From Sciurus carolinensis (taxonomy: Eukaryota > Chordata > Mammalia > Rodentia > Sciuridae), in NCBI RefSeq assembly GCF_902686445.1, contig NC_062228.1:67560648-67624647 (forward strand): a stretch of 64,000 nucleotides of DNA, written 5' to 3'. Shown here piece after piece: positions 13,901 through 25,780 of this stretch. The notes beneath the pieces were generated by a model. It ran no database searches. It saw nothing but the letters and a program-made list of their open reading frames with translations, and was not told the origin of the DNA. Every line of letters starts with the position of its first letter. Position 1 is the stretch's first letter. A program made the translations under genes and the position numbers.

Positions 13901-14299
13901 TCTCACCTTGAGACTCTTCAACTTGAAAGGGAGGGAAGGGGTCATCATTGCAGCAACTACCATACTGCCCTGTGTAGACCAGGTCATGGAAACCGGGGTC
14001 TGCTGCCTAACATGTCTGAGTCACCTCCACTTGCTGGCCCTCCCATGGCTGCCTTGTTTGGATTTCTCGTGGTTGCTTGGAGAGATGAGTTAGCCTGTAA
14101 GAAAAGCCAAGAGCCTGCCTGGATGCAGCATGTGGGGAATCTCTTTGGGCAGGAAGGTGCAAGATTTCTTCTCTAGAGTGAAAGACAAGGACTTAAATTG
14201 TGTGTTTGAAATATAGTACCACGGAGCTAGGTGTATTAACCACGTTTTCTTATTATCTTTATTCTTGATGCTTTAGTGTCGATGGCCTCACTGACTCGG
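10975..14299. other. Intergenic; possible old retroviral pol relic
   Basis: No host exon was recognised. A minus-strand open frame of 108 codons (12606-12932) ends with GVDQGTHF, which resembles the motif around the second catalytic Asp of retroviral integrases. This is weak evidence for a decayed endogenous retrovirus. Other open frames (11885-12088, 13097-13450, 13860-14093) show no recognisable domain. Confidence 0.3.
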
Positions 14300-14612
14300 G
14301 GCAGACAGCCATTTCAAGGGTATTAAAGTGCCCCCCAAAGCTCTTGTTAATGTAGGAATGTTTGAAGATGAAATGATTAGATCATGAGAGCTATAACCTA
14401 GTTTGAATGGACTGATTAGGTGGTTACTGTAGGCAAGTGTGACATGGTTGGAGGAGGTAGGTCACTGCGGGTGTGCCACCCCCTTCCACTTTCTCTCTCT
14501 TTGCTTTCCAACTGCCATGAGATGAGTAGTTTTCTCTGCTGTATCCTTCAGCCATGATGCTCAGTCTCACCTCTGGCCCAGAGCTGTGGATGTGGCTAAC
14601 ACACAGGGCTAG
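14300..14612 (+). mobile_element. MaLR-type (MST/MLT1-like) LTR
   Basis: Carries the recurrent MaLR signature in order: GTGCCCCCCAAAGCTCTTGT start region, a GGTTGGAGGAGGTAGGTCAC block, a CT-rich block and the GCCATGATGCTCAGTCTCAC region. It is diverged, and edges are approximate. Confidence 0.65.
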
Positions 14613-14627
14613 TCCAGGAGCATACCT

Positions 14628-15070
14628 GTGTTAGTCAGCTTTTTGTTGCTGTGACCAAAAATACCTGACAAGAAAAAGTTAGATGAGGAAAAGTTCAATT
14701 TGTGATCATAGTTTCAGAGGTTCAGTTCATGGTTAGCTGGTTCTATCACTCTGGACTAAAGGTGAAGCAGAACATCATGGCAGAAAGGCATAGCAGAGGA
14801 AAGCTACTCAGTTCCTGGCTGCCATGAAGCAGAGAGCAATCAAAGGCACCAGGAACAAAATATAAACTCCATTGTCATTCCCCCAATGACCTACTTCCTT
14901 CAGTCACATCCTACATGCCTCTACTTACCACTCAGTCCATTCAAATTATTAATCCATTAAATGTATTAATCCACTGATTAGGTTACAGCTCTCATAATCT
15001 CATCATTTTGCTGCTGAACTTTCCTATATTAACACAGGAGCTTGAGTGGGGACATCTCAAACAATAACAA
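14628..15070 (-). mobile_element. MaLR-type LTR
   Basis: Plus-strand GTGTTAGTCAGCTTTTTGTT..GACCAAAAATACCTGACA is the reverse complement of a MaLR LTR 3' end. The far side (GAGTGGGGACATCTCAAACA) is the reverse of its 5' end. The same unit recurs at 48012-48410. Confidence 0.75.
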
Positions 15071-15249
15071 TACATTTCAAATATCAAATAAGCAATGCAG
15101 AACCTACACACTTAACCAGCTGCTTGATTAATCTGTCACACAGGAAGCTAAGATTACCCTTGTCCTAAATCACCTTAAGGTTACATACTGAACAACTGAG
15201 AACTGCCCCATACCCCAGAATTGTCTGCTTCAAGAGAGAAATGGAAAAA

Positions 15250-15455
15250 TGGCATGGTGGTGTTGCCTGAAATTCCAGGAATTTGGGAGACTGAGGAAGG
15301 AGGATCACTAATTCAAGGCCAGCCTGGGAAATTTAGACTTTGTCTCAAAATAAAAAATTAAAAAGGGGCAGTGGGATCTAGCTCAGTGATATAGCCCTTA
15401 CTTACCATGGGTAAGGAGGTGGGTGCAAACCCTAATACCACAAAAAGAAAGAGAA
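15250..15455 (+). mobile_element. B1-dID-type composite SINE
   Basis: B1 head (GGCATGGTGGTGTTGCCTGA), GGGAGACTGAGGAAGGAGGA, an A-rich linker, then the ID half (GGATCTAGCTCAGTGATATA) and TACCACAAAAAG. Confidence 0.88.
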
Positions 15456-15639
15456 GAGGCAGAAAAAAAACTGTACATAATGTAATTGAGGCTCAGAGAA
15501 AAGTCTCCCATGTGGAAGGTCATTTCTGAGTCAAGGCTTCTACCAGACTCCAGCTACTTATCTCCTACTGAACTCACAATCATTCTGTTACACTCAGGTG
15601 GTTTCAAGGTGTGAACACCCCTCCCTGTTCTAATCAGCA

Positions 15640-16235
15640 GCACATCAGGCTGTGCCTGCACTCTCACACTCAGTCCTTGGAACCATTATTGCTGGACCCA
15701 GCCCCAGCAACTTGAGGGTTCCCTGAAGGATGGGTGGAGTCAGGGCAGAGAAAGGACACGAACCTCTGGAGCAACTTGAAGCAAGTTCTGCTCAGGTTTA
15801 TTTTAGCTCTTCTTTTATAGTATTAAGTGAAGCAGGATTAAACACGATACAAGTTATAGAAATATTACCACAAGATTTGTCATTAACCGCACTCTCCAGC
15901 AGGTGTCTAACAGAGTGGGTACATTAAGGTCACCTTCCTATATTTACTTAGTTACTCACATAAGCATTATAGTGAAAGATATTTTCCTCTTTTCATCCTA
16001 CTGGTCTTTGTTTGCCATTTGTTATCAGACCTATTTTCAGCATAATAACTCTATTTTGTTTTAAGCTAATTTTACTGAACTGCTAAGCAAAACATGTACT
16101 TAAACTTTAGCTCATATCATTATGTTTTTGATTTAACCTTAACGGTCTACTCTATTACCTAAACAAGCTCAGTGAAAACTAAGTTAGATTATTTACTGCC
16201 AAACAATCAGTGTGAGTGCTTCATTTTTATCCTAA
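15640..16235 (-). mobile_element. Probable LTR (unclassified)
   Basis: On the minus strand a TATA box (ACTATAAAAGAAGAGC, near 15820) lies about 20 bp upstream of AATAAACCTGAGCAG (near 15800). A pyrimidine-rich U5-like stretch with TTCGTGTCCTTTCTCTGCCC follows. The short TATA-to-poly(A) spacing suits a class II LTR. Ends and target duplication were not resolved; the L1 at 16.24 kb may have cut it. Confidence 0.45.
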
Positions 16236-16237
16236 TA

Positions 16238-17032
16238 TTCTTTTTTTATTATCATTTATTTTTTTTTATTATTGTAAACGAATGGGATACATGTTGTTTC
16301 TCTGTTTGTACATGGAGTAAAGGCATACCATTTGTGTAATCATAAATTTACACAGGTTAATGTTGTTTGATTCATTCTGTTATTTTTTCCCTTCCCCCAC
16401 CCCTCCCATCCCTCTTTTCCCTCTATACAGTCCTTCCTTCCTCCATTCTTGTCCCCCTCCCTAACCCTAACTCTAACCCTAACACTAACCCCTCCCGTCC
16501 CCCATTATGTGTCATCACCCACTTATTAGAGATATCATTCGTCCTTTGGTTTTTTGAGATTGGCTATCTCACTTAGCATGATATTCTCCAATTTCATCCA
16601 TTTGCATGCAAATGCCATAATTTTATCATTCTTTATGGTGGAGTAATATTCCATTATATATATATACCACAGTTTCTTTATCCATTCATCAATTGAAGGA
16701 CATCTAGGTTGGTTCCACAATCTGGCTATTGTGAACTGAGCAGCTATGAACATTGATGTGGCTGTATCTCTGTAATATGCTGATTTTAAGTCCTTTGGGT
16801 ATAGGCCAAGGAGTGGGATAGCTGGGTCAAATGGTGGTTCCATTCCAAGTTTTCTAAGGAGTCTCCACACTGCTTTCCAGAGTGGCTGCACTAATTTGCA
16901 GCCCCACCAGCAATGTATGAGTGTACCTTTTCCCCCACACCCACACCAACATCTATTATTGTTTGTATTCTTGATAATAGCCATTCTAATTGGAGTAAGA
17001 TGAAATCTTAGAGTTGCTTTAATTTGAATCTC
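16238..17032 (-). mobile_element. L1 3' end with ORF2 C-terminus
   Basis: A T-rich start, an L1 3' UTR with a telomere-like tract (16460-16500), then an open frame of about 149 codons (16984-16535). It matches the L1 ORF2 C-terminal Cys-rich region ([20 protein letters not shown]) and [20 protein letters not shown]. It is 5'-truncated near 17032 and belongs to the same subfamily as 6.9-7.5 kb. Confidence 0.95.
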
Positions 17033-17229
17033 TCACCCTACACAGAATTCATCCACTTTCAAAATAGACATCCTACAATCCAAGAGAGTCAATCCACATC
17101 TGATTCCTGAACTTCTGCTCTTAGTTCCTATAAGAAAGAAAGGAGAACTCTGGTTCCATAAAACAGAACAACCTCATTTCCATACACTTGCTTGCTTTAG
17201 TACCTATATCTGAAAGGGACATACCTTTC

Positions 17230-18470
17230 ATGCTTTATTCACTGGCTGCAAACAATACAAAACACTCCACATAAGCCCAATCCTTGATGGTTGACCTTGG
17301 GTTTGGATACTTTTTTCAAAAACATACTCAGGTTCAAGGACTGGAAGGCTTAGAAGAGCTCCAGAGCACAATCTTAGGTGCAGGGGCACATGCCTTTAAC
17401 CCCAGCTACCTGTGAAGTAGAGGCTGGAAGATCACTGTCTTAAAATAAAAAATAAAGATAAGCTGGAGATATGGTTTGGGGTAGGGAGTCCATGGGTTAT
17501 ATGCCCAGGACCTCAAAAGAGGATAAAACAGAAACACAACATAGAGGGAAAGGATATGGTCACCTCCCCTGATGGTGACAGGTCTACAGGAACTTCTGCA
17601 GTCACTGGAATCTGTGGGAAAGGCGAGGTAGTGAGAGGCAGGCAACCATGAGGGGATGGGGCTAAGGCTTCCCTGTTTCCTGTTCAACCCAGGAGCCTGG
17701 GGACTCTGAATCCCACTCCTCAGTGCTGGCTTATCTACTGTGCTAACTTGTACAAGGATGCAACTTCCCTGATCCTCAGCATTATCACCCTCCTCCCAAA
17801 CTTAGCAGCTTTTTTAAAATTAAAAAGTGTTTTATCTGTACAGACCGCATTTTGATTCATTGTACACCAATGGGCCGCGTCATTTCGTTTCTACTGTTGA
17901 GCAGCTTTTGGGAAACTGAAATGCCTCACTCAGACATGCTCCCCTCCGTTCAGTTCCCTCTGCGGTTCCCAACGATCTGAAAATGAAGATAAGACTCCAT
18001 TCTCCCTACAGCACAAATGTCCCAGGTTCCGTTCTGAGTCTTGACGAAGGCGCCCCTATGCTTTAAAGCCCCGGCTGCCCTGCGAGCCCTGTGACCTCCC
18101 AGTGTCCTGACACAAAAACGCAGCCCACGGGACATCTGGGGGCAGCGCGAGGACGCCAGGCTCACACGGCCGCCCCGAGCAAGGCAGCCGTAATCGCATC
18201 AACCTCCTCTGGGCAACGGGGTGGTCCTCCAGGTGTGGCGCCTCCTCACCCTACCCGGACTCCCAAAGCCTCAACCGCAGTTGCCACTCAAGACCCGCCA
18301 CAAGGAGTTGCACAGGAAGTGAGGCCAGAAGTCCCACCCCATAGGCAAGGCCAAATCCAGAATCTGCTCCACTCTGAACGTTCATTGGCTCACGGGCTTT
18401 GGGATGGAGCATTCTGGGTAAGCAGTGTTCAACTTCCAGGCAGCAGTGTTCAGCTTCCGGTTGGGGCTCA
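17230..18470 (-). pseudogene. Decayed third KRAB-ZNF promoter and 39-bp exon
   Basis: Aligns by eye to the gene A promoter region. It has a ZNF143/STAF-like motif (minus strand of 18428-18409, CTTACCCAGAATGC), a CCAAT box (ATTGG at 18384-18388), an ETS-like CACTTCCTG, and a CpG-poor remnant of the island. A CCCACAG acceptor precedes a counterpart of the 39-bp exon near 17609-17571. There the ATG has become ATT and the donor GTAAGT is lost. No KRAB or finger exon was recognised to the left, so this is a promoter-only or gutted duplicate. Sequence toward 17.23 kb also resembles 2.88-3.0 kb. Confidence 0.7.
17368..17515 (+). mobile_element. Degenerate B1-dID-type SINE
   Basis: GGGGCACATGCCTTTAACCC resembles the B1 head. 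An AATAAAAAATAAAG linker and a poor ID half follow. It is heavily diverged and sits inside the decayed KRAB-ZNF 5' region. Confidence 0.6.
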
Positions 18471-18649
18471 AGAGCTCAGTGCTGCTCCATCTTGGGAGAG
18501 GCGGTGTTATTCTTCCTGTAATACATACGTACTTTGGATAGAGCGTAACTCTCTGCATGCAATGGTACACTAACACTACCACCTGGGAACATAGAGAATG
18601 TCTTGTCCATGGTCAAGGTACTCTGCACAGCATTGTTTCTGATCATGAA

Positions 18650-19039
18650 TGTAAGGAAATTTCCACGGAACCACGCCGGACACGGGAAATCACATAAGGG
18701 AATTTATTAAGCAAACAGAATGTCTCCCTGCAGGGTAAGAGAGAAAATGAGAGGAAAACGGAAAGGAAAAGAAAGGGCGTGCGCTAGAGAGAAAGTGGAA
18801 AGTGAGGAGGATAGAGAAAAGCGAGGAGGGCAGACAGAAGGAAGGGAAAAGATGCTGGGGAAGCTACAGTAAAACAGTTGAATTCCGCCGGGTTAACAGG
18901 GGACCAATATCAGAGAAGGATACTTGCAAGCCGACTGATGAACCAATAGCTAGCCAGGATGTTCACAGACTGACAAGTGGTTGGGAGGCAGGGAAAATGG
19001 CTTCAATGGAAAGGGCGGGGAGCAGCTTTGTACATTACA
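18650..19039 (-). repeat. 3' LTR of the 4.7-kb retroelement
   Basis: 390 bp. AATAAA in sense orientation is at 18708-18703. It contains about 145 bp (roughly 18755-18895, purine-rich) that is absent from the 5' LTR. Outside that block the two LTRs differ mainly at CpG/TpG sites. Confidence 0.88.
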
Positions 19040-22000
19040 TTCCCCCATTTCATTTTTTATAAGAAAATATTTTGCTCTCCTGTTCTTTCTGAAGCCCTCT
19101 CTCTCCTTCCTGCCTAAGTGACTGGGGCTGGTTTTGCAGGTGAGATAAAAAGTCCATTCTCCTTCCAGACTTCCAAAGGCAGATGGTTTTCATGGACTTC
19201 ATTTCCTCAATTTGACTGATCCCCTATTTCTACACTAACTGCCTGTCCCCAATTCTGATTTCATTCACCCCTCTAATTCTAGGAACTCCTTCACTGTTTT
19301 AGGGAAAGGGGGTGATGACTGATCTGGTTTCTTCCAACTGGAAGGGGGCAGCGTGGGGCAAGCAGTTTGGAGTTCCCTTTTTAGAAATCAGGTTAATTGA
19401 GGGGTCCATGGTAGAAGTCTGGTTGGGAAGAGCAGGTTGTATAGGCATCTGGGGATGGGTGCTTCTATGAGAGAAGAACAAAAAGACATGAGTACTGAAA
19501 TGAGATTGATACAACATAAATGTTGCAGAATCTGGAATATGCCAATGAATATCATAAAGATGACAGAAGCCAATAATTCCTCACCAGAGGGTGGAAGAAC
19601 TGAGAAGTTGTTCCCATAACAAGGCCTAGCAAAGGCTGGAGGGGACAAGGCCTTTATTCGGGAACTTCAACATTGTCTAGGTTATCAGGAATGTAAATGT
19701 AACATTTAGTAGAGATACTAGCAAACATAGATTAAGCCGACCTGTGTCTGTAGGCCTTAAACTGACTAAAATTTCTGACTCTGGCAGTTTCTCTTGATAG
19801 TTATCAGGCACATTTGCCTAAGAATCTCTTTTTTGTAGCTTTTAGTCTTTATTCTAGTGGACTAACACAAGTGTACATAAGTTATATTTAACTATTATTT
19901 CTTTTAAATGCCTAAGAATGGCTATATTTTGGTTTTAACTGTTTTTGCTGGGTGTCTAAGATCAAGCTGGTCAAAGTGACCTGTTCCTGTCTGTTAAAGA
20001 GTCAGCTGAGTTCCCACAGGGGTCACTCATAGAGAACTTAAGAGCAGCTTCTTAGCTCCATTAGTGCCATTGGTTAGGCAGGATCTCCTCCATGAGGTGG
20101 CTTTCCTTGAAAGCACCAGGGATGTCTCCCTTTTTCCTTGACCCTCCTCTGCAGCAGGTGCACTGAGTGGCTTTTCCTCTAGTGGCCTCATCAATCTCCT
20201 TGCTCAGGAGATTGTGTGACCCAGAGTTGCAAACCTCCTTAGAGAAGTCCTCTTGTACCCTGTGTTCAGGCTGACTTTGAGGGCTAGACCCAAATATGGA
20301 CTTGTCTTGACCTCTGTATTTAATCTCAATCTCTAAGTTTGATCTTAGCTATCAAGCAAGTCAGTCTCATCAGTCATAAAGCAAGAGTACTGGGCTTTAA
20401 CTTCAGTGTCTATGACTTTACAGTTATTTACCCCCTTTTATCTAATTGGGGTTTACATTATCTGTCCTATAGGTGATGGCTTACTATTCCAAGTTAATTT
20501 ACAGTGTTCACTCTTGAAGCAGTACTTCTGCAAAATATTGATCAGGCAACAATTAGAGTTTACAAGGAAAATACAAAATGGAATCACCAACAGTAAAACA
20601 TTCAGTTTGTGCAATAGCTATCTTGAAATTTGGCTGAGTTACCATTTGAGATCACAGTAATCTTTACAACAAACATCAAACTTTTGAACACAACTTTAAA
20701 TGAGTTAAAGTCAGGTTTACATTGGAGCCATTGTAATGTGTAGCAGGGTTGTGAGGCAGAGTCTTATCTCAGGTAACGTGGGGCTTTTCAGTGAGGAGCA
20801 AAGGAATATTAGAAAATAAAGGGTTATAAACACAGATTTTCAAAATTAAGCTGAGATCAGATGGAGCTCTGTTCTCTGATGGAAATGTGGATCTAAAGAA
20901 TTATGTCAGCAATCTTTATATATGTCCAATGTTAGGTTCCAAAGTTACTGTAAGGTGGGCAGGAACCAGAGAAGGGAGCTGATGAAACACTGGCAAACGA
21001 ATTCCTTCCTGCCCAAGAGCTGTGTGCCTGAAATCAATGTACTGCCACAGCAGTTAGGCATCTTGTGCCCCTGCACAGCAGCACTCCCAGGCACCAGGCA
21101 CGCCACAGCTATGAGGTCATCAGAGACCCCAATTTCAGTCACTGTTGTCCCATTTTTGCTACTGTGCATTACACTCTTTCTTAAATATCATTTTAAGAAG
21201 TTTACATATATTGACTCCTGAGTCTATATGAACATTAATTAACACAATTTAATATTATATCCTTTTGTGTGGCAAAGTGGTAAAATGCTTTCATGCTTAA
21301 GCTTTAAACAAATCAGCCTCTCAATAACTTTAACAAATTTTACATATACCCTTTTGATGACAGGTCCTATTAATAGAACATTAAATGATAGGTTTACCAT
21401 TACAGACAAGTTTAATTTGTAGAATAGCAGCTTGATAAATTTTCTGCTTTAAAAGCTTGAATACCTGGAAGATATGAACACATTTAATATACAAAGAATA
21501 ATGTTTTTAAGTATGTTACTCCATGAAATAACTTTATAAATTAGTCAGATGTCTCTAAAAAACACATTTGAGTAATCTCATACATGTCAACTCTAATTCA
21601 CTCATCTTATTGTAGAAAAACCAAGATCAAGTGTATCAACAGCATTTGCCATCTCTTTCCTGTTGAAGAAAAGTCCTAGAAAAATTCATGTTAGACATTA
21701 TTTTATTAGTGTGACCACCTAGAGACTTGTGAGTTAATTTTAAGTACATTTTACTTCTATTAGTTTACCCAATTTAAATTGAACCTCTTTAAATCATGTG
21801 AATTAAAAATATTTGGATCCATTTTTTAAAATTTTAATTTTTATGTGCACTTATATTTAACACAAAGCAAAGGCCTTGTAGTATTTATCTCCATTGCAAT
21901 GTAACAGATGTTCAAAAATAACTCTAGAGTTGGATAAAAAGAACTGATCAAAAATCATTAACCTAGGTATGTAGGATCAAAATTGTGAGCTCAAAAATAA

Positions 22001-23068
22001 GCATTTAAGAAAAACAAAAGTCCTAGAAGAAAAGTGATAATGGTTATTAATTAAAGCATGAGAAAATGAGAAGGAAAGAAAAGGTGAAAGGGAGAAAAGT
22101 ATTCCGAGTTGTAGCCCAGGAGAAATTTAAAATGGACACTTTTTTCCTTTGGGTTTGACACTGATCTCCCACTGCGCCTTCCTCCATTTACATTTCAATG
22201 TAGGCCTTGACTGAGATCTGAATCTGAAAGGGGCTAATATGTTCTAGGTCCTTTTAACTTTTTTTCCTGGTTAGTAATCAATTTAGGTTTGGACGCAGAA
22301 AATTGTCAAACAATTATCTCCCACTACTTGTGGGGAATGGGGCTGCTTATATTACAAGGGGAAGCAGGGGAAGACAGAGAAGCAGGGTCTGGAATCACCT
22401 GAGTCTGCAGGAAGAGCCAAGAAGCAAGAAAGAAGAGACCTGAAGATAAGGAATCCCTTTCCATCTGCCCGCTCACTCACGGAAGCTGTGTGCCATTACA
22501 CAAACAGATTTTGATGGCTTTAAGTACTGGGGGTCGGGCGAAGGGTTCCCCGGGTTGAGTCTGCCAGATTGGAGGACCCAGATTCCAGGATGGAGACTGA
22601 TACAGCCGAGTCTGTGCCCCGGCATTCCGAGGCCACAGAGTAGTCAACTGGAGAAGGCCGCACATAGATGGTGTCATCACACAAACATCATTGTGTGTGC
22701 CAGGCAAAAGCCGAGAAGGACCTAATATCAGGGTTTTTGAGTGCGAGTGTGCGGGCGTGAGATGAGCCTCAACCTTGAGAGAGAATCTCCACCATAAAAT
22801 CAGGAATCCACCCGGCTGATAAGACCGACTATAGGGGCCAGCCATAACTATAAAAGTTGTGGCTGGGGTACCCCCACCCCTCAGCCGCCTCGAGGGTATA
22901 AATCAGTCTAGGGGAACCGGCCTATTCACCAATCTGATGTTCGGTGATGAATGCAGAGCAGAGCACCCAGGCAGAATGGAAGGTGGCGCTGTATCCAGGG
23001 GGCACTGGGGCTTAGATGAGGTTCCACTTGTGACAGTGGAAAGACCCATCCCAAGGCATGGCACCAGA

Positions 23069-23328
23069 TGTAAGGAAATTTCCATGGAACCATGCCCGAC
23101 ACAGGAAATCACATAAGGGAATTTATTAAGCAAATAGAGTGTCTCCCTGCAGGGTAAGAGAGAAAATGAGAGGAAAACAGGCTAACAGGGGACCAATATC
23201 AGAGAAGGACACTTGCAAGCTGACTGATGAACCAATAGCTAGCTAGGATGTTCACAGATTGACAAGTGTTTGGGAGGCAGGGAAAATGGCTGCACCTGAT
23301 GGGCAGGAGAGCAGTTTTATACATTACA
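23069..23328 (-). repeat. 5' LTR of the 4.7-kb retroelement
   Basis: 260 bp, collinear with the 3' LTR apart from the missing purine-rich block. AATAAA in sense orientation is at 23127-23122. The primer-site candidate lies directly beside it at 23066-23049. Confidence 0.88.
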
Positions 23329-23333
23329 ATGAA

Positions 23334-24390
23334 AACCCCTGAAACCAAATTTAGAGATGATCAGATTCTCCATTTCTGTTACTGCAACTTTTTACCTCAA
23401 TGGTGCCCACCAGCCACGGTGATGGTCTCAATGGCAGGTTCGGATTTTTTGGCAGAGGTTCCCAGAATTGAATTGGTTTGCAGCTCTCTAGTGTTGCAGC
23501 CACAATCATTGACTTCTTTCCAGGTTCTTGTCTCACAAATTTGAAAAGAAAATCCACAGACAGCATAAAGCAATTTTAAAGAGTAGGATTTATTCAAGTG
23601 AGATGAAAATAAATTGAACAGGTTGCCCCCTAAGTGTACTAGTCTAGTGGCTAATAGAGATACTGCATGGGGACCTTGATCAATAACTGTGTTAATCAGT
23701 TATTGGGAAAATGCCAAGGCTTCCGGTTTGGCCTCTGACCTTCTCATTGATTGTGGCCTCATAGCCCTTGAGCCTGTAGCCCTCACTCAGATCCGTCCTG
23801 CTTCCATTTTTCCACTGCTCCAGCACAAAGTCATTGGCTGACATGTTCGGAATGTTTCTACAGGTTAATTTCATGGAGTGGCCTTTACATTTAGAGAAGC
23901 CTTTGTGGGGCCATGGTCCTAACTGCCTGTTCCACTGTCCGTCTACCCTATCCATTCACTACATCACAGCAGGTGGTTATGGCAGTGTGTCCACGTGCAT
24001 GGAGTCCACCTGTCTTACCATGTTTATCACCAGCCTGATGTAACTGTAGAGATAGAATGGTGGAGTGACCTTTCAAAGGGCAACACCTTACAGGGCCAGG
24101 GAAACCTTTTCCAGAATATTCTACAGGCTCGTATTCAGCATCTAACACATGATGTGGTTTCCCCATAACTGGGCCTCACAAATCCAGGAATTGAGAGGTA
24201 CAAACAAAGGTGATACCACTCTCTAGAATCCTAGTGATTCACTAGCAAATGTTTTGCTTTCTCTTCCTGCATGTTTACATTCTGCTGGCCTAGTGGTCTT
24301 CATCCCAAAGGGAGAAATATCTCCAGAGGAGACACAGCAATGATTGATTATTCCATTAATTTGATATTATGACTCCAAACTGGTCACTTT
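23334..24390. other. Unclassified, possibly retroviral-like on minus strand
   Basis: On the minus strand GAATAAATCCTACTC lies near 23592, and two open frames (23955-23692, 87 codons; 24166-23948, 72 codons) follow each other. The first looks protein-like (NMSANDFVLEQWKNGSRTDL) but I do not recognise a family. It may be a decayed retroelement or a processed pseudogene. Confidence 0.3.
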
Positions 24391-25780
24391 GTTTTTTTTA
24401 CATTTTTTTGGTGTCTTATAGTTATACATAATGGTGGGATTTGTTGTTACGCATTCATTCATATGCACAATATAAACATAATTGGTCAATACCATTCCAC
24501 AGTATTTCCCCTTTCCCTCACCTACCCCTCCCTCTGGTCCCTTTTCTGTACTGGTCTCCTTTAAATTTTCATTAGATCCTCCCCACACACATATATTTCT
24601 TCCCCTTATTTCTCTCTAGTTTGCATGTATGAGAGAAAACATATGGCCCTTGACTTTCTGACTTTGGCTTATTTCACTTAATATAACGCTCTCAAATTCC
24701 ATTAATTTCCTGAAAGTGACATAATTTCATTCTTCATCACTGGAAAAACAGCCTTGTTTATGTGTACCACATGTTCTTATCCATTCTTCCATGGACATCT
24801 AGTCTGACTCCATAGTTTGGCTATTGTGAATCATCCTGCTACAAACACAGCTATGCATGTTTCACTGTAGTGCGATGACTTTAACTCTTCAGGATAAATA
24901 CCAAAGAGTGGCATAGCTGGGTGATATGGTGGTTACATGCCTTGTCTTTTGAGGAACCTCCATACTGCTTTCCATAGTGTTGTGCTCATTTAGAATCCTA
25001 CCGACAGAGTAAGAGTTTTCCTTTTCTCCACATCCTCTCCAGCATTTATTATTGGTTATATTCTTTGATGGTTGTCATTCTAATTGGAGTTAGATAAAAT
25101 GTCAGTGTATTTTGATTTGCATTTCCCTAGTAGCTAATGACATTGAACATTTTTTCATATAAGTGTTACTCATTTTTATTTCTTCTTTTGATCAGCATCT
25201 GTTGAGTTCATTTGTCCATTTAATAATTGGGTTAAGTTTTTGGTGTTTTTTAACTTCTTTGTATATTTTGTGCATTAATTTTGTCAGAAGAGGAGCAAGG
25301 AAGATTTTCTTTCATTCTGTACACTCACTCTTCACATTCTTAATTGCTTCATTTGCTGTGCAGAAGCTTTTAAATTTTATGCCAATCCATTTATTAACTC
25401 TTGGAATTGTTTCCTGTGTCTATTCAGAAAATTGTTTTCTGCATCTCTTTGGTGGAGTGTTGACCCTATTTTCCTTCTAGGACTTTCATCATTTCTGGTC
25501 TAATTCTTAGCTCTTTGATACATTTTGTGTTGACTTTTGTGCAGGCTGAGAGATGATCATCTAGTCTCATTCTCCTAGGCATGGATGAACAAGCATGTGT
25601 GAACAAAGGTCCGTCTTTTTCCCATTGTGTGTTCGTGGCACCCTTGTCAAGAGCTGGATGACTATGTGCAGTCTTGAATTTGTGTCTTCTATTCTGTACT
25701 ATTATTCTATTTGTGTGTTTTAATGCCAATACAATACACAATATAGTTTGGGTTTCTATGGCTCTATGATTACTATTTTA
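24391..25780 (-). mobile_element. L1 3' fragment (older)
   Basis: A T-rich tail side, a C-rich 3' UTR tract (without CCCTAA units), then diverged ORF2 C-terminal coding sequence running to about 25.78 kb. The frame is broken many times. It lacks the telomere-like tract of the 7- and 16-kb copies, so it belongs to another, older subfamily. Confidence 0.9.

Larger units (their letters stand above)
18645..23333 (-). mobile_element. LTR retroelement with two LTRs and 5-bp TSD
   Basis: Two related LTRs (18650-19039 and 23069-23328) enclose 4.03 kb. Both start TG and end CA. ATGAA lies immediately outside each end (18645-18649, 23329-23333), a 5-bp target duplication as in ERVL/MaLR and some other ERVs. 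On the minus strand a primer-site candidate (TGGTGCCATGCCTTGGGA, 23066-23049) follows the 5' LTR after two bases. A purine tract (AAAAAATGAAATGGGGGAA, about 19058-19040) abuts the 3' LTR. The interior shows only short open frames without recognisable gag, pol or env domains (longest 122 codons, 22845-22477). Known families encode capsid and polymerase; their apparent absence suggests a non-autonomous or gutted element. Structure is seen; class is inferred. Confidence 0.85.
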
